In this document: piece after piece, positions 51,143 to 61,974 of the stretch
Position numbering within the stretch: the stretch's first letter is position 1
Layout of the letters: every line of letters begins with the position of its first letter
Assembly: GCF_021155765.1 (NCBI RefSeq)
Contig: NC_060106.1
Coordinates: 10,175,501 to 10,239,500 of the forward strand
Origin: Diprion similis
Lineage: Eukaryota > Arthropoda > Insecta > Hymenoptera > Diprionidae
Reading direction: 5' to 3'
DNA: 64,000 nucleotides
The notes under the pieces: model-generated
What the model saw: the letters and a program-made list of their open reading frames with translations, nothing else
The model's database searches: none
What the model was told of the DNA's origin: nothing
Made by a program: the position numbers and the translations under genes

Positions 51143-51547
51143 TTCATTACCTTCAACGTGATCCACGGCACGTTCGTGGCGAAGCCAACGTTGACGAAAC
51201 CGCTACGAGATGAATGCAGCAGCTTGAAAAAGGTGTAGTTTATTTTCACGTGATTGCTTTGAGTCGAACCAAGGTTCATCCGAGACCGAACGCGATCGCA
51301 TAGTATTTATTCTGCACGATGTCATTATATTTTGTTTTTCACTCTTGTGGTGAATTTTTCAATGCAGTGGGCCGATTGATGATGGAGACTGAATACACTA
51401 ATAAAATATTATACCAACTTACAGAAATCAACAGCACTTTGACCGTCAGTCGTCGTCAGAAATTGACTGAATTGCGTCCCTTCAATAGACGAGCGTACAG
51501 AAGGAACGTCGAAACTGCACCGACCGCTGCTCCGTGAGGAAAAACAG
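51143..51547 (+). other. 90-nt exon-like block and cassette unit 5, copy B
   Basis: 51143-51232 is the counterpart of 44201-44290 and is open in phase 0. Cassette 51425-51547 is 123 nt but ends ACAG|gcacgt, so its donor is GC rather than GT. A further decayed cassette starts at 51706 after ACTTGCAG and fades into the T-rich zone. Confidence 0.5.
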
Positions 51548-51799
51548 GCACGTCATCGATATGATTCTCAATCACCAGCTATTCTTTCATCGTTTATTAA
51601 TTCCGTTTTCAGCCAAATGTGATTTTCAATTCTGCCTACTTACCCGTGCTTTTTTCGATTAATTTAGAACTCTGTGGACTAAAACAATATTATTCTAACT
51701 TGCAGGAATCAACTACAATTGTACCGTCAGTCATGGTCAGAATTGGGTTCAATTGTTTTCAAGTCAGACGACGATGCCCTTCTCGCGTCGACTTGACAC

Positions 51800-52600
51800 T
51801 TACTGGCTCTACGGACTAACGTGAAATTTTTATATCGCATTCACAACGTATCTACTGATTCGTCAGAAAACTGCATTTGAACTCATTCAGCTGAACACAT
51901 TTTTATTCCGTTTCAGTTTTTCAGTATACTGATCAGACCTCTTTCACACCTAATCATAACTTGACATTTCCTTTTTTCACCTTTCTGATCATTCATTGTT
52001 TTATGTCAGTATTATTTGTTTCCTTTGGAAATCCGGTGGGCAATTTTCAGCCTGGAGTTGTGTATGAGATGGATCAGTTGGCGTCAGCAGTGTTTTTCTA
52101 CCAGTTGAATCTCCGTTTTTTTCTCAGCCCTATGATATTTTTGTGATTAATTTTTTTGTTCTTTTAGCTGAATCAATTTTACTCTGATCTAATCACATAA
52201 TTTATGTAAACGGTTTCTCAACTCGAATTTTTTCAGATGTTGGCTTGAGAACAAGCTTCTAGAAGTGAAAGTGGATGGAATTTCACCACTTGACGTCAGC
52301 AGGATTTTTCTACCAATTCAATCACAGTTTTTTTTCCAGCCTTGTGATATTCTTCAGCAGCTTAACCATTCTGTTTTTTCAGCTCAACTGATTTTATTTT
52401 GATGTGATCCAATGTGTACACTCTATAATCTCAGTTTTTTTTTTCAGCCTTGCGATGTTTTTCAGCTTAACCATTTTATTTTTTCAGGTCTACTGATTTT
52501 GTTTCCGTGTAATCCAAAAATTTGTATACACTGTTTTCTGATTCCATCTTTTTCAGATTTTAGGTTAACCAGTTTGATCTCAGTTTTTTTCAGCCTTGCG
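51800..52600 (+). other. T-rich transition zone with irregular CAG-polypyrimidine motifs
   Basis: Contains many TTTTTCAG motifs at irregular spacing and matches the right edge of the satellite: 52400-52590 is closely similar to 57425-57600, with TTTTTCAGCCTTGCGATGTT in both. The array is thus bracketed by direct repeats and may have grown from this sequence. No coding frame is convincing. Confidence 0.6.
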
Positions 52601-55600
52601 ATGTTTTTCAGCTTAACCATTTTTTTTCAGCTCACCTGATTTTATTATTATGTTATCGAATAATTTGTGTCACCGATTTCCCATGTTAATTTTTATTATT
52701 TATTCAGCCTTGTGATATTTCTTTGAATTATTTTGTTGTTTTTTCAGCTAAACTGATTTTATTCTGACGTTGTCGAATAATTTATGTCAACGATTTCCCA
52801 TGTTAGATTTAGTTTTTTCTAAGCCTGATGATATTTGTCTGCTTAATTTTTTTGTTCTTTTTGCTGAACCCATTTTAGTCTAATTTAATTGAATGATCTA
52901 TGTTAACGGTTCTCCATGTTACTTTTAATTATTTTTTCAGCCTTGTGATATTTCTACGATTAATTTTGTTGTTTTTTCAGCTCACCTGATTTTATTCTGA
53001 CGTTGTCGAATAATTTATGTCAACGATTTCCCATGTTAATTTTACTACCTTCAAGCCTGATGATATTTGCCTGCTTAATTTTTTTGTTCTTTTAGCTGAA
53101 CCCATTTTAGTCTAATTTTATTGAATGATTTATGTGAACGGTTCTCCATGTTAATTTCTATTATTTTTACAGCTTTGTGATATTTCTACGATTAATTTTG
53201 TTGTTTTTTCAGCTCACCTGATTTTATTATTATGTTATCAAATAATTTATGCCAACGATTTCCCATGTTGATTTGAATTATTTTTTCAGCCTTGTGATAT
53301 TTCTACGATTAATTTTGTTGTTTTTTCAGCTCACCTGATTTTATTCTGACGTTGTCGAATAATTTATGTCAACGATTTCCCATGTTAATTTTACTACCTT
53401 TAAGCCTGATGATATTTGCCTGCTTAATTTTTTTGTTCTTTTAGCTGAACCCATTTTAGTCTAATTTTATTGAATGATTTATGTGAACGGTTCTCCATGT
53501 TAATTTCTATTATTTTTTCAGCCTTGTGATATTTCTACGATTAATTTTGTTGTTTTTTCAGCTCACCTGATTTTATTACTATGTTATTGAATAATTTATG
53601 CCAACGATTTCCCATGTTAATTTGAATTATTTTTTCAGCCTTGTGATATTTCTACGAATAATTTTGTTGTTTTTTCAGCTCACCTGATTTTATTCTGACG
53701 TTGTCGAATAATTTATGTCAACGATTTCCCATGTTAATTTTACTACCTTTAAGCCTGATGATATTTGCCTGCTTAATTTTTTTGTTCTTTTAGCTGAACC
53801 CATTTTAGTCTAATTTTATTGAATGATTTATGTGAACGGTTCCCCATGTTAATTTCTATTATTCTTTCAGCCTTGTGATATTTCTACGATTAATTTTGTT
53901 GTTTTTCCAGCTCACCTGATTTTATTGAGACGTTGTGGAATAATTTGTGTCACCGATTTCCCATGTTAATTTTTATTATTCTTTCAGCTTTGTGATATTT
54001 CTTTGAATTATTTTGTTGTTTTTTCAGCTAAACTGATTTTATTCTGACGTTGTCGAATAATTTATGTCAACGATTACCCATGTTAGATTTAGTTTTTTCT
54101 AAGCCTGATGATATTTGTCTGCTTAATTTTTTTGTTCTTTTAGCTGAACCCATTTTAGTCTAATTTAATTGAATGATCTATGTTAACGGTTCTCCATGTT
54201 ACTTTTAATTATTTTTTCAGCCTTGTGATATTTCTACGATTAATTTTGTTGTTTTTTCAGCTCACCTGATTTTATTCTGACGTTGTCGAATAATTTATGT
54301 CAACGATTTCCCATGTTAATTTTACTACCTTCAAGCCTGATGATATTTGCCTGCTTAATTTTTTTGTTCTTTTTGCTGAACCCATTTTAGTCTAATTTAA
54401 TTGAATGATCTATGTTAACGGTTCTCCATGTTACTTTTAATTATTTTTTCAGCCTTGTGATATTTCTACGATTAATTTTGTTGTTTTTTCAGCTCACCTG
54501 ATTTTATTATTATGTTATTGAATAATTTATGCCAACGATTTCCCATGTTAATTTGGATTATTTTTTCAGCCTGGTGATATTTCTACGATTAATTTTGTTG
54601 TTTTTCCAGCTCACCTGATTTTATTGAGACGTTGTGGAATAATTTGTGTCACCGATTTCCCATGTTAATTTTTATTATTCTTTCAGCTTTGTGATATTTC
54701 TTTGAATTATTTTGTTGTTTTTTCAGCTAAACTGATTTTATTCTGACGTTGTCGAATAATTTATGTCAACGATTTCCCATGTTAGATTTAGTTTTTTCTA
54801 AGCCTGATGATATTTGTCTGCTTAATTTTTTTGTTCTTTTTGCTGAACCCATTTTAGTCTAATTTAATTGAATGATCTATGTTAACGGTTCTCCATGTTA
54901 CTTTTAATTATTTTTTCAGCCTTGTGATATTTCTACGATTAATTTTGTTGTTTTTTCAGCTCACCTGATTTTATTCTGACGTTGTCGAATAATTTATGTC
55001 AACGATTTCCCATGTTCATTTTACTACCTTTAAGCCTGATGATATTTGCCTGCTTAATTTTTTTGTTCTTTTAGCTGAACCCATTTTAGTCTAATTTTAT
55101 TGAATGATTTATGTGAACGGTTCCCCATGTTAATTTCTATTATTTTTTCAGCCTTGTGATATTTCTACGATTAATTTTGTTGTTTTTCCAGCTCACCTGA
55201 TTTTATCAAGACGTTGTGCAATAATTTGTGTCACCGATTTCCCATGTTAATTTTTATTATTCTTTCAGCTTTGTGATATCTCTTTGAATCATTTTGTTGT
55301 TTTTTCAGCTAAACTGATTTTATTCTGACGTTGTCGAATAATTTATGTCAACGATTTCCCATGTTAGATTTAGTTTTTTCTAAGCCTGATGATATTTGTC
55401 TGCTTAATTTTTTTGTTCTTTTTGCTGAACCCATTTTAGTCTAATTTAATTGAATGATCTATGTTAACGGTTCTCCATGTTACTTTTAATTATTTTTTCA
55501 GCCTTGTGATATTTCTACGATTAATTTTGTTGTTTTTTCAGCTCACCTGATTTTATTATTATGTTATTGAATAATTTATGCCAACGATTTCCCATGTTAA

Positions 55601-57425
55601 TTTGGATTATTTTTTCAGCCTGGTGATATTTCTACGATTAATTTTGTTGTTTTTCCAGCTCACCTGATTTTATTGAGACGTTGTGGAATAATTTGTGTCA
55701 CCGATTTCCCATGTTAATTTTTATTATTCTTTCAGCTTTGTGATATTTCTTTGAATTATTTTGTTGTTTTTTCAGCTAAACTGATTTTATTCTGACGTTG
55801 TCGAATAATTTATGTCAACGATTTCCCATGTTAGATTTAGTTTTTTCTAAGCCTGATGATATTTGTCTGCTTAATTTTTTTGTTCTTTTTGCTGAACCCA
55901 TTTTAGTCTAATTTAATTGAATGATCTATGTTAACGGTTCTCCATGTTACTTTTAATTATTTTTTCAGCCTTGTGATATTTCTACGATTAATTTTGTTGT
56001 TTTTTCAGCTCACCTGATTTTATTCTGACGTTGTCGAATAATTTATGTCAACGATTTCCCATGTTAATTTTACTACCTTCAAGCCTGATGATATTTGCCT
56101 GCTTAATTTTTTTGTTCTTTTTGCTGAACCCATTTTAGTCTAATTTAATTGAATGATCTATGTTAACGGTTCTCCATGTTACTTTTAATTATTTTTTCAG
56201 CCTTGTGATATTTCTACGATTAATTTTGTTGTTTTTTCAGCTCACCTGATTTTATTATTATGTTATTGAATAATTTATGCCAACGATTTCCCATGTTAAT
56301 TTGGATTATTTTTTCAGCCTGGTGATATTTCTACGATTAATTTTGTTGTTTTTCCAGCTCACCTGATTTTATTGAGACGTTGTGGAATAATTTGTGTCAC
56401 CGATTTCCCATGTTAATTTTTATTATTCTTTCAGCTTTGTGATATTTCTTTGAATTATTTTGTAGTTTTTTCAGCTAAACTGATTTTATTCTGACGTTGT
56501 CGAATAATTTATGTCAACGATTTCCCATGTTAATTTTACTACCTTCAAGCCTGATGATATTTGCCTGCTTAATTTTTTTGTTCTTTTTGCTGAACCCATT
56601 TTAGTCTAATTTAATTAAATGATCTATGTTAACGGTTCTCCATGTTACTTTTAATTATTTTTTCAGCCTTGTGATATTTCTACGATTAATTTTGTTGTTT
56701 TTTCAGCTCACCTGATTTTATTCTGACGTTGTCGAATAATTTATGTCAACGATTTCCCATGTTAATTTTACTACCTTCAAGCCTGATGATATTTGCCTGC
56801 TTAATTTTTTTGTTCTTTTAGCTGAACCCATTTTAGTCTAATTTTATTGAATGATTTATGTGAACGGTTCTCCATGTTAATTTCTATTATTTTTTCAGCT
56901 TTGTGATATTTCTACGATTAATTTTGTTGTTTTTTCAGCTCACCTGATTTTATTATTATGTTATCAAATAATTTATGCCAACGATTTCCCATGTTACTTT
57001 TAATTATTTTTTCAGCCTTGTGATATTTCTACGATTAATTTTGTTGTTTTTTCAGCTCACCTGATTTTATTATTATGTTATTGAATAATTTATGCCAACG
57101 ATTTCCCAAGTAATTTGAATTATTTTTTCAGCTTTGTGATATTTCTACGATTAATTTTGTTGTTTTTTCAGCTCACCTGATTTTATTATTATGTTATCAA
57201 ATAATTTGTGTCACCGATTTCCCATGTTAATTTTCATTGTTCTTTCAGCCTTGTGATATTTCTACGAATAATTTTGTTGTTTTTTCAGCTAAACTGATTT
57301 TATTATGACGTTGTGGTATAATTTATGTCACCGATTTCGCATGTTAATTCCTATTATTTTTTCAGCGTTTTGATATTTCTTCGATGACTTTTGTTGTTTT
57401 TTCAGCTCAACTGATTTTATTTTGA
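52600..57425 (+). repeat. Satellite of about 117 bp with 3' splice-site-like motifs, block 1
   Basis: About 41 monomers of roughly 116-117 bp, mostly in two main variants. One carries CCATGTTAATTTCTATTATT then TTTTTTCAGCCTTGTGATAT and GTTGTTTTTTCAGCTCACCT. The other has TAAGCCTGATGATATTTG and TTCTTTTAGCTGAACCC. Variant patterns recur at multiples of the monomer. A marked variant (CAGCCTGGTGAT) lies at 54570, 55619 and 56318, steps of 1049 and 699 bp (nine and six monomers), so higher-order repeats exist. Many monomers have two polypyrimidine-CAG tracts, with CTGAT or TTAAT branch-point-like motifs nearby. Confidence 0.95.
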
Positions 57426-57950
57426 TGTGATTCAATGATATGTGTACAATCTATAATCTCAGTTTTTTTTCAGCCTTGCGATGTTTTTCAGCTTAACCAT
57501 TTTATTTTTTCAGATCTACTGATTTTGTTTCCGTGTGATCCAAAAATTTGTGTTCACTGTTTTCTAATTCCATCTTCTTCAGATTTCAGCTCAAGAACAA
57601 GCTTCCAGAAGCAAAGGTCGATGAACTTTACCTTCTAGTTTCAGCAGAGTTTTACTACTAGATTCACCATATTTTCTCTCAAGCCTTATGGTGATTTTCT
57701 GCTTAATCAGTATGTTTTCTCAGCCTAACCGATTTCAATTTGATTTAATCTAACAATGTATGTAAACGGTTGTCTAACTTGAACTTCTGTCAGAGTGTAG
57801 TTTCAGAAGAAATATTGTAGATCCAATTGTGGATGGTACCCAGGGGTTCAAATCCAGGCACCGGCGAATGATCCAGAGCTATATTCTCAATCGAGGATTA
57901 ATTTCATACGAATTTAGGTTTGACGATATAATTGCAGAAGTAGGAAAATG
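57425..57950 (+). other. Junction between satellite block 1 and the 143-bp array
   Basis: The first 180 bp repeat the sequence at 52400-52590. It then has AGCTTCCAGAAGCAAAGGTC, T-rich tracts and a GGTTCAAATCC motif (57853). Matching AGAACAAGCTTCTAGAAG at 52250 shows it belongs to the same family. No gene seen. Confidence 0.55.
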
Positions 57951-57954
57951 TATG

Positions 57955-59340
57955 AACGCAAAGGCTGATGCTGTTAGGTGAACTTCTAGAAGCAGTAGTT
58001 GATGCTTCAGGGCTCGATTCGAAAACGACGATTTGATTATTAAGAGTTGTGTTTTTGAAATAGATACGTAAGTGCATGACTAGCATAGTGCAAGAACGCG
58101 GAGGCTGATGCTGTATGGCAAATTTCAAGAAGCAGAAGCCGATGATGCTTTAGGGCCCGATTCTAAAGCTAAGATTTAATTTTTAAGAGTTTAGTCTTTG
58201 AAATAGATAAGTAAGTGCATGACTAGCATAGTGCAAGAACGCGGAGGCTGATGCTGTATGGCAAATTTCAAGAAGCAGAAGCCGATGATGCTTTAGGGCC
58301 CGATTCTAAAGCTAAGATTTAATTTTTGAGAGTTTAGTCTTTGAAATAGATAAGTAAGTGCATGACTAGCATAGTGCAAGAACGCGGAGGCTGATGCTGT
58401 ATGGCAAATTTCAAGAAGCAGAAGCCGATGATGCTTTAGGGCCCGATTCTAAAGCTAAGATTTAATTTTTAAGAGTTTAGTCTTTGAAATAGATAAGTAA
58501 GTGCATGACTAGCATAGTGCAAGAACGCGGAGGCTGATGCTGTATGGCAAATTTCAAGAAGCAGAAGCCGATGATGCTTTAGGGCCCGATTCTAAAGCTA
58601 AGATTTAATTTTTAAGAGTTTAGTCTTTGAAATAGATAAGTAAGTGCATGACTAGCATAGTGCAAGAACGCGGAGGCTGATGCTGTATGGCAAATTTCAA
58701 GAAGCAGAAGCCGATGATGCTTTAGGGCCCGATTCTAAAGCTAAGATTTAATTTTTAAGAGTTTAGTCTTTGAAATAGATAAGTAAGTGCATGACTAGCA
58801 TAGTGCAAGAACGCGGAGGCTGATGCTGTATGGCAAATTTCAAGAAGCAGAAGCCGATGATGCTTTAGGGCCCGATTCTAAAGCTAAGATTTAATTTTTA
58901 AGAGTTTAGTCTTTGAAATAGATAAGTAAGTGCATGACTAGCATAGTGCAAGAACGCGGAGGCTGATGCTGTATGGCAAATTTCAAGAAGCAGAAGCCGA
59001 TGATGCTTTAGGGCCCGATTCTAAAGCTAAGATTTAATTTTTAAGAGTTTAGTCTTTGAAATAGATAAGTAAGTGCATGACTAGCATAGTGCAAGAACGC
59101 GGAGGCTGATGCTGTATGGCAAATTTCAAGAAGCAGAAGCCGATGATGCTTTAGGGCCCGATTCTAAAACTAAGATTTAATTTTCAAGAGTTCAGTTTCT
59201 AACATAGATATTTTGGTGCTGGGGTAGCAAATTGCATGAACGCGGAGGCTGATGCTGTATGGCAAATTTCAAGAAGCAGACGCCGATGATGCTTTAGGGC
59301 TCGATTCTACATTCATAAGAGATTAGTTTCTAAGATAGAC
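57955..59340 (+). repeat. 143-bp tandem array with donor-like GTAAGT
   Basis: The motif GAGGCTGATGCTGTATGG starts at 58101 and recurs every 143 bp to 59245 (nine units), with a diverged unit before. Units 58101-59190 are almost identical. Most contain AAATAGATAAGTAAGTGCAT, a full GTAAGT 5' splice-site core (58068, 58211, 58354 and so on to 59069). The last unit loses it. No long reading frame crosses units. Confidence 0.95.
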
Positions 59341-59365
59341 ATCTAAGTGCACGGGTAACAAAATT

Positions 59366-60480
59366 AACCATTTCACGTACCACACATCAAAATTGAAGTT
59401 CGAACCCGTTGCGGCGGTTTCTCCTCGAAATCGAAGCGCGAACTTTCCACCGGCCGCGGACGGTATCTTAGGTCCAAAATCGAACGCTAATATTAATACG
59501 GAAAATGCCCTACCCCTTGATCGGTTTACTAATTACGAAGGACGGACAAGCTTCGACCGGTTTCTTCATTTCCGAGCAGTGACAGCCTCTGATCGGCTCA
59601 CCCGTGACAGAGGAGTGATAACCTCTGATCGGCTCACCCGTGACAGAGAAGCGAAGAATATCTCTCACCTTTTGAGATCGCATCTCGAGATTGGAGTCTG
59701 AACCCTTCATGTACCACACCTCGAAATTGGAGTCTGAACCCTTCATGTATCACAACTCGAAACTGGAATCTGAACTCGTCGTGGCGGTTTACCCTCGGAA
59801 ATTAAGTGCGAACCTCTCGAGGTAGTGGTTGATACTTCAGGAGAACATTCGAACGTTAAGGTTTATTCGGAAAACGCGAAAACCCCCTCGTCAGTTCACC
59901 CGTTACGGAGGAGTGACAACCTCTGATCGGCTCACCCGTGACAGAGAAGCGAAGAATATCTCTCACCTTTTGAGATCGCATCTCGAGATTGGAGTCTGAA
60001 CCCTTCACGTACCACACCTCAAAATGGGAGTCTGAACCCGTCGTCGCGATTTCCCCTCGATATCCAAGTGCGAACTTTTCACCGGCCGCGATCAATATAT
60101 TAGGTCCAAAATCAAACGCTAATATTAATTCGGAAAATGCCTTACCCCTTGATCGGTTTGCTAATTACGAAGGACGGGCAAGCTTCGATCGGTTTCTCCA
60201 TTTCCGAGCAGTGATAGCCTCTGATCGGCTCACCCGTGACAGAGGAGTGATAACCTCTGATCGGCTCACCCGTGACAGAGGAGTGATAACCTCTGATCGG
60301 CTCACCCGTGACAGAGAAGCGAAGAATACCTCTCACCTTTTGAGATCGCATCTCGAGATTGGAGTCTGAACCTTTCATGTACCACACCTCGAAATTGGAG
60401 TCTGAACCCTTCATGTACCACACCTCGAACTTGGAGTCTGAACCCTTCAAGCTAGTATCACACCTTGGAATTGTAGAATA
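59366..60480 (+). repeat. Tandem pair of segments of about 610 bp with internal 36-bp repeats
   Basis: Segment 1 (from about 59366) and segment 2 (from about 59998) share ACGTACCACAC, TAGGTCCAAAATC, GGAAAATGCC and CACCTTTTGAGATCGCATCT. Inside are 36-bp units CCTCTGATCGGCTCACCCGT plus GACAGAGGAGTGATAA, two in segment 1 and three in segment 2, with a partial copy at 59900-59950. Each unit adds 12 codons, so plus-strand frames stay open (SDRLTRDRGVIT repeats). The minus strand is also open across both. Which strand, if any, is translated is unclear. Confidence 0.85.
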
Positions 60481-61974
60481 ATCGCGTCTCATCGTAGCCG
60501 TTTCCATTCAAAATCAAATTGCGAACGATTCGTAGGCAGCAAAAATCTCCAGTTGAAGACTGCGTCCGTTCCGCGCTTTCGTCTCTAAGCAGGCCGTGCA
60601 CCCGTAGAGTCGTTCCAGACGTTACGACGTTCTGGGCGGCCCCTAAGTTTCACTGTGTCTTAGTGCATAGTGACGCCAGTAGGCATATCCCAGGCCTATA
60701 TCTCTCTTGCATACGTTGCTGCTCCGATATCCGGCCAGGGTACCGGATTTAAGTAGTGCGTATGGAAGTAAGACGAAGCTGGTGCACTGCGGTGTCTCGA
60801 CATCCTGGTGGCGGCGGGTCGCGCGTTTGGACTTTCGTTGAAAGTTCTAGTCGTGGGAACACGACGTCTGGGGAGCGTCTGCGTTGGGGTGGAAGTGGTC
60901 GAGACTGATTATATTATTTGTCGGACACAGCCATATTAAAGAAATATTTCCGTCAGAATAATTTGAAAAAACTGTAGGGTTGATTTCACTTTCCCGTGCG
61001 TGGAATAGGCCTACCGGGGATACCACGTTAAAAAAAACGCGCCAAATACTCTACCGCTTCCGGTGGCGTGGAAACGAGTAGAATAATGATTCAATTTTTC
61101 TCAAATTAATATCTGTTACGTCTGGCAGAATCCCGGGCTGCCATTTTTATCTCCGAACTCTAACCTCGTACTTGCCATCTTGTTCCTCTATCGTTCACGT
61201 CCCTCGGACTTCCACGTAGCTGAAAAGTATCTATTTAATTATGAGCAACCCCGTTCTGCTCTCAGACTTCCTCTAAAAATCTCTCCCTCTGGTCTCTCTC
61301 TCTTTTTCACTATTCAAGCAACGTTTTATCTCTGAACATATCCCCAGATCTTACATTCAATGACATTTACAAAATAGCCTTCAAACTATAAGTCTCTTAA
61401 GGAAACTACATTTCGACGAACATCGATTTTTAATCAATATCCTACCAACAATCCTTCAGATGTGATTACTTTAAGCGGAAGAACCCATATCAATAGTCCG
61501 TAACGGATGTAAAATATCGCCAAAAATTTTCCGGTGATCTATCAATTCCATAAATATTATTATTTTCCAGATATTGTAATAGTACGTCTCATGTAACCAC
61601 ATTAGGTCGGTCTGCGGTGGTCATTTTTGAATTTTATTGCTCCCATGGACTAGAATATTTTGAAACAATTGTTTTTCAATTGAAGCCGAAATCCCAAGGT
61701 CCCGTCTCACCTCTCAGTCGTCTCACTATCCCTATGAATTTACTCGTTCAAAAAATTACCGGTATCCAAAATCAACTCTTTTCTTGATTAAGCTCTATTT
61801 TTGACAAAAAAAAAATTCCGAAATAAATTTGGTGTCGTCAAACTTTTTAGAGGTGAGTAAGTCGTCTGGGAGTCTGAAACAAATGTATGCAGTCTGGGAA
61901 GAATTAACAGTGGATTCCACTATCCTTCAATGTGTGGATGGATATCGATTGATGATCGTGAAGTTGGAGGTGAA
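60481..61974. other. Unassigned unique sequence between arrays
   Basis: The left half is relatively GC-rich (for example GGTGGCGGCGGGTCGCGCG near 60810) and the right half AT-rich. A 77-codon plus-strand frame at 60519-60752 has no recognisable family. I see no RNA gene, promoter or mobile element that I can defend here. Confidence 0.5.

Larger units (their letters stand above)
44713..51640 (+). repeat. Tandem duplication, copy B
   Basis: Paralogous to copy A in the same order and orientation, without the LINE or the TA-flanked foldback. It begins with TATACCGCCTAAATGATTGA at 44714. Divergence from copy A is uneven: 48860-50275 is nearly identical to 41880-43260, while the flanks differ visibly with many indels. 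A G-tract (45709-45727) replaces a shorter G-rich segment of copy A. Cassettes here are more damaged than in A (lengths 121, 83, 103, 123 and 123). Its end merges into the T-rich sequence preceding the satellite. Confidence 0.75.

Noticed and set aside
52412..52639. Plus-strand frame with a similar frame at 57435-57638
   Set aside because: Both are translations of the T-rich CAG-tract repeat; the shared peptide reflects repeat homology, not a gene.
52600..57425. CRISPR-like array
   Set aside because: Monomers are contiguous and related along their whole length with no unique spacers, in a eukaryotic genome.
57835..57875. GGTTCAAATCC resembling a tRNA B box
   Set aside because: No A box, acceptor stem or anticodon arm could be found around it and the T stem pairs poorly.
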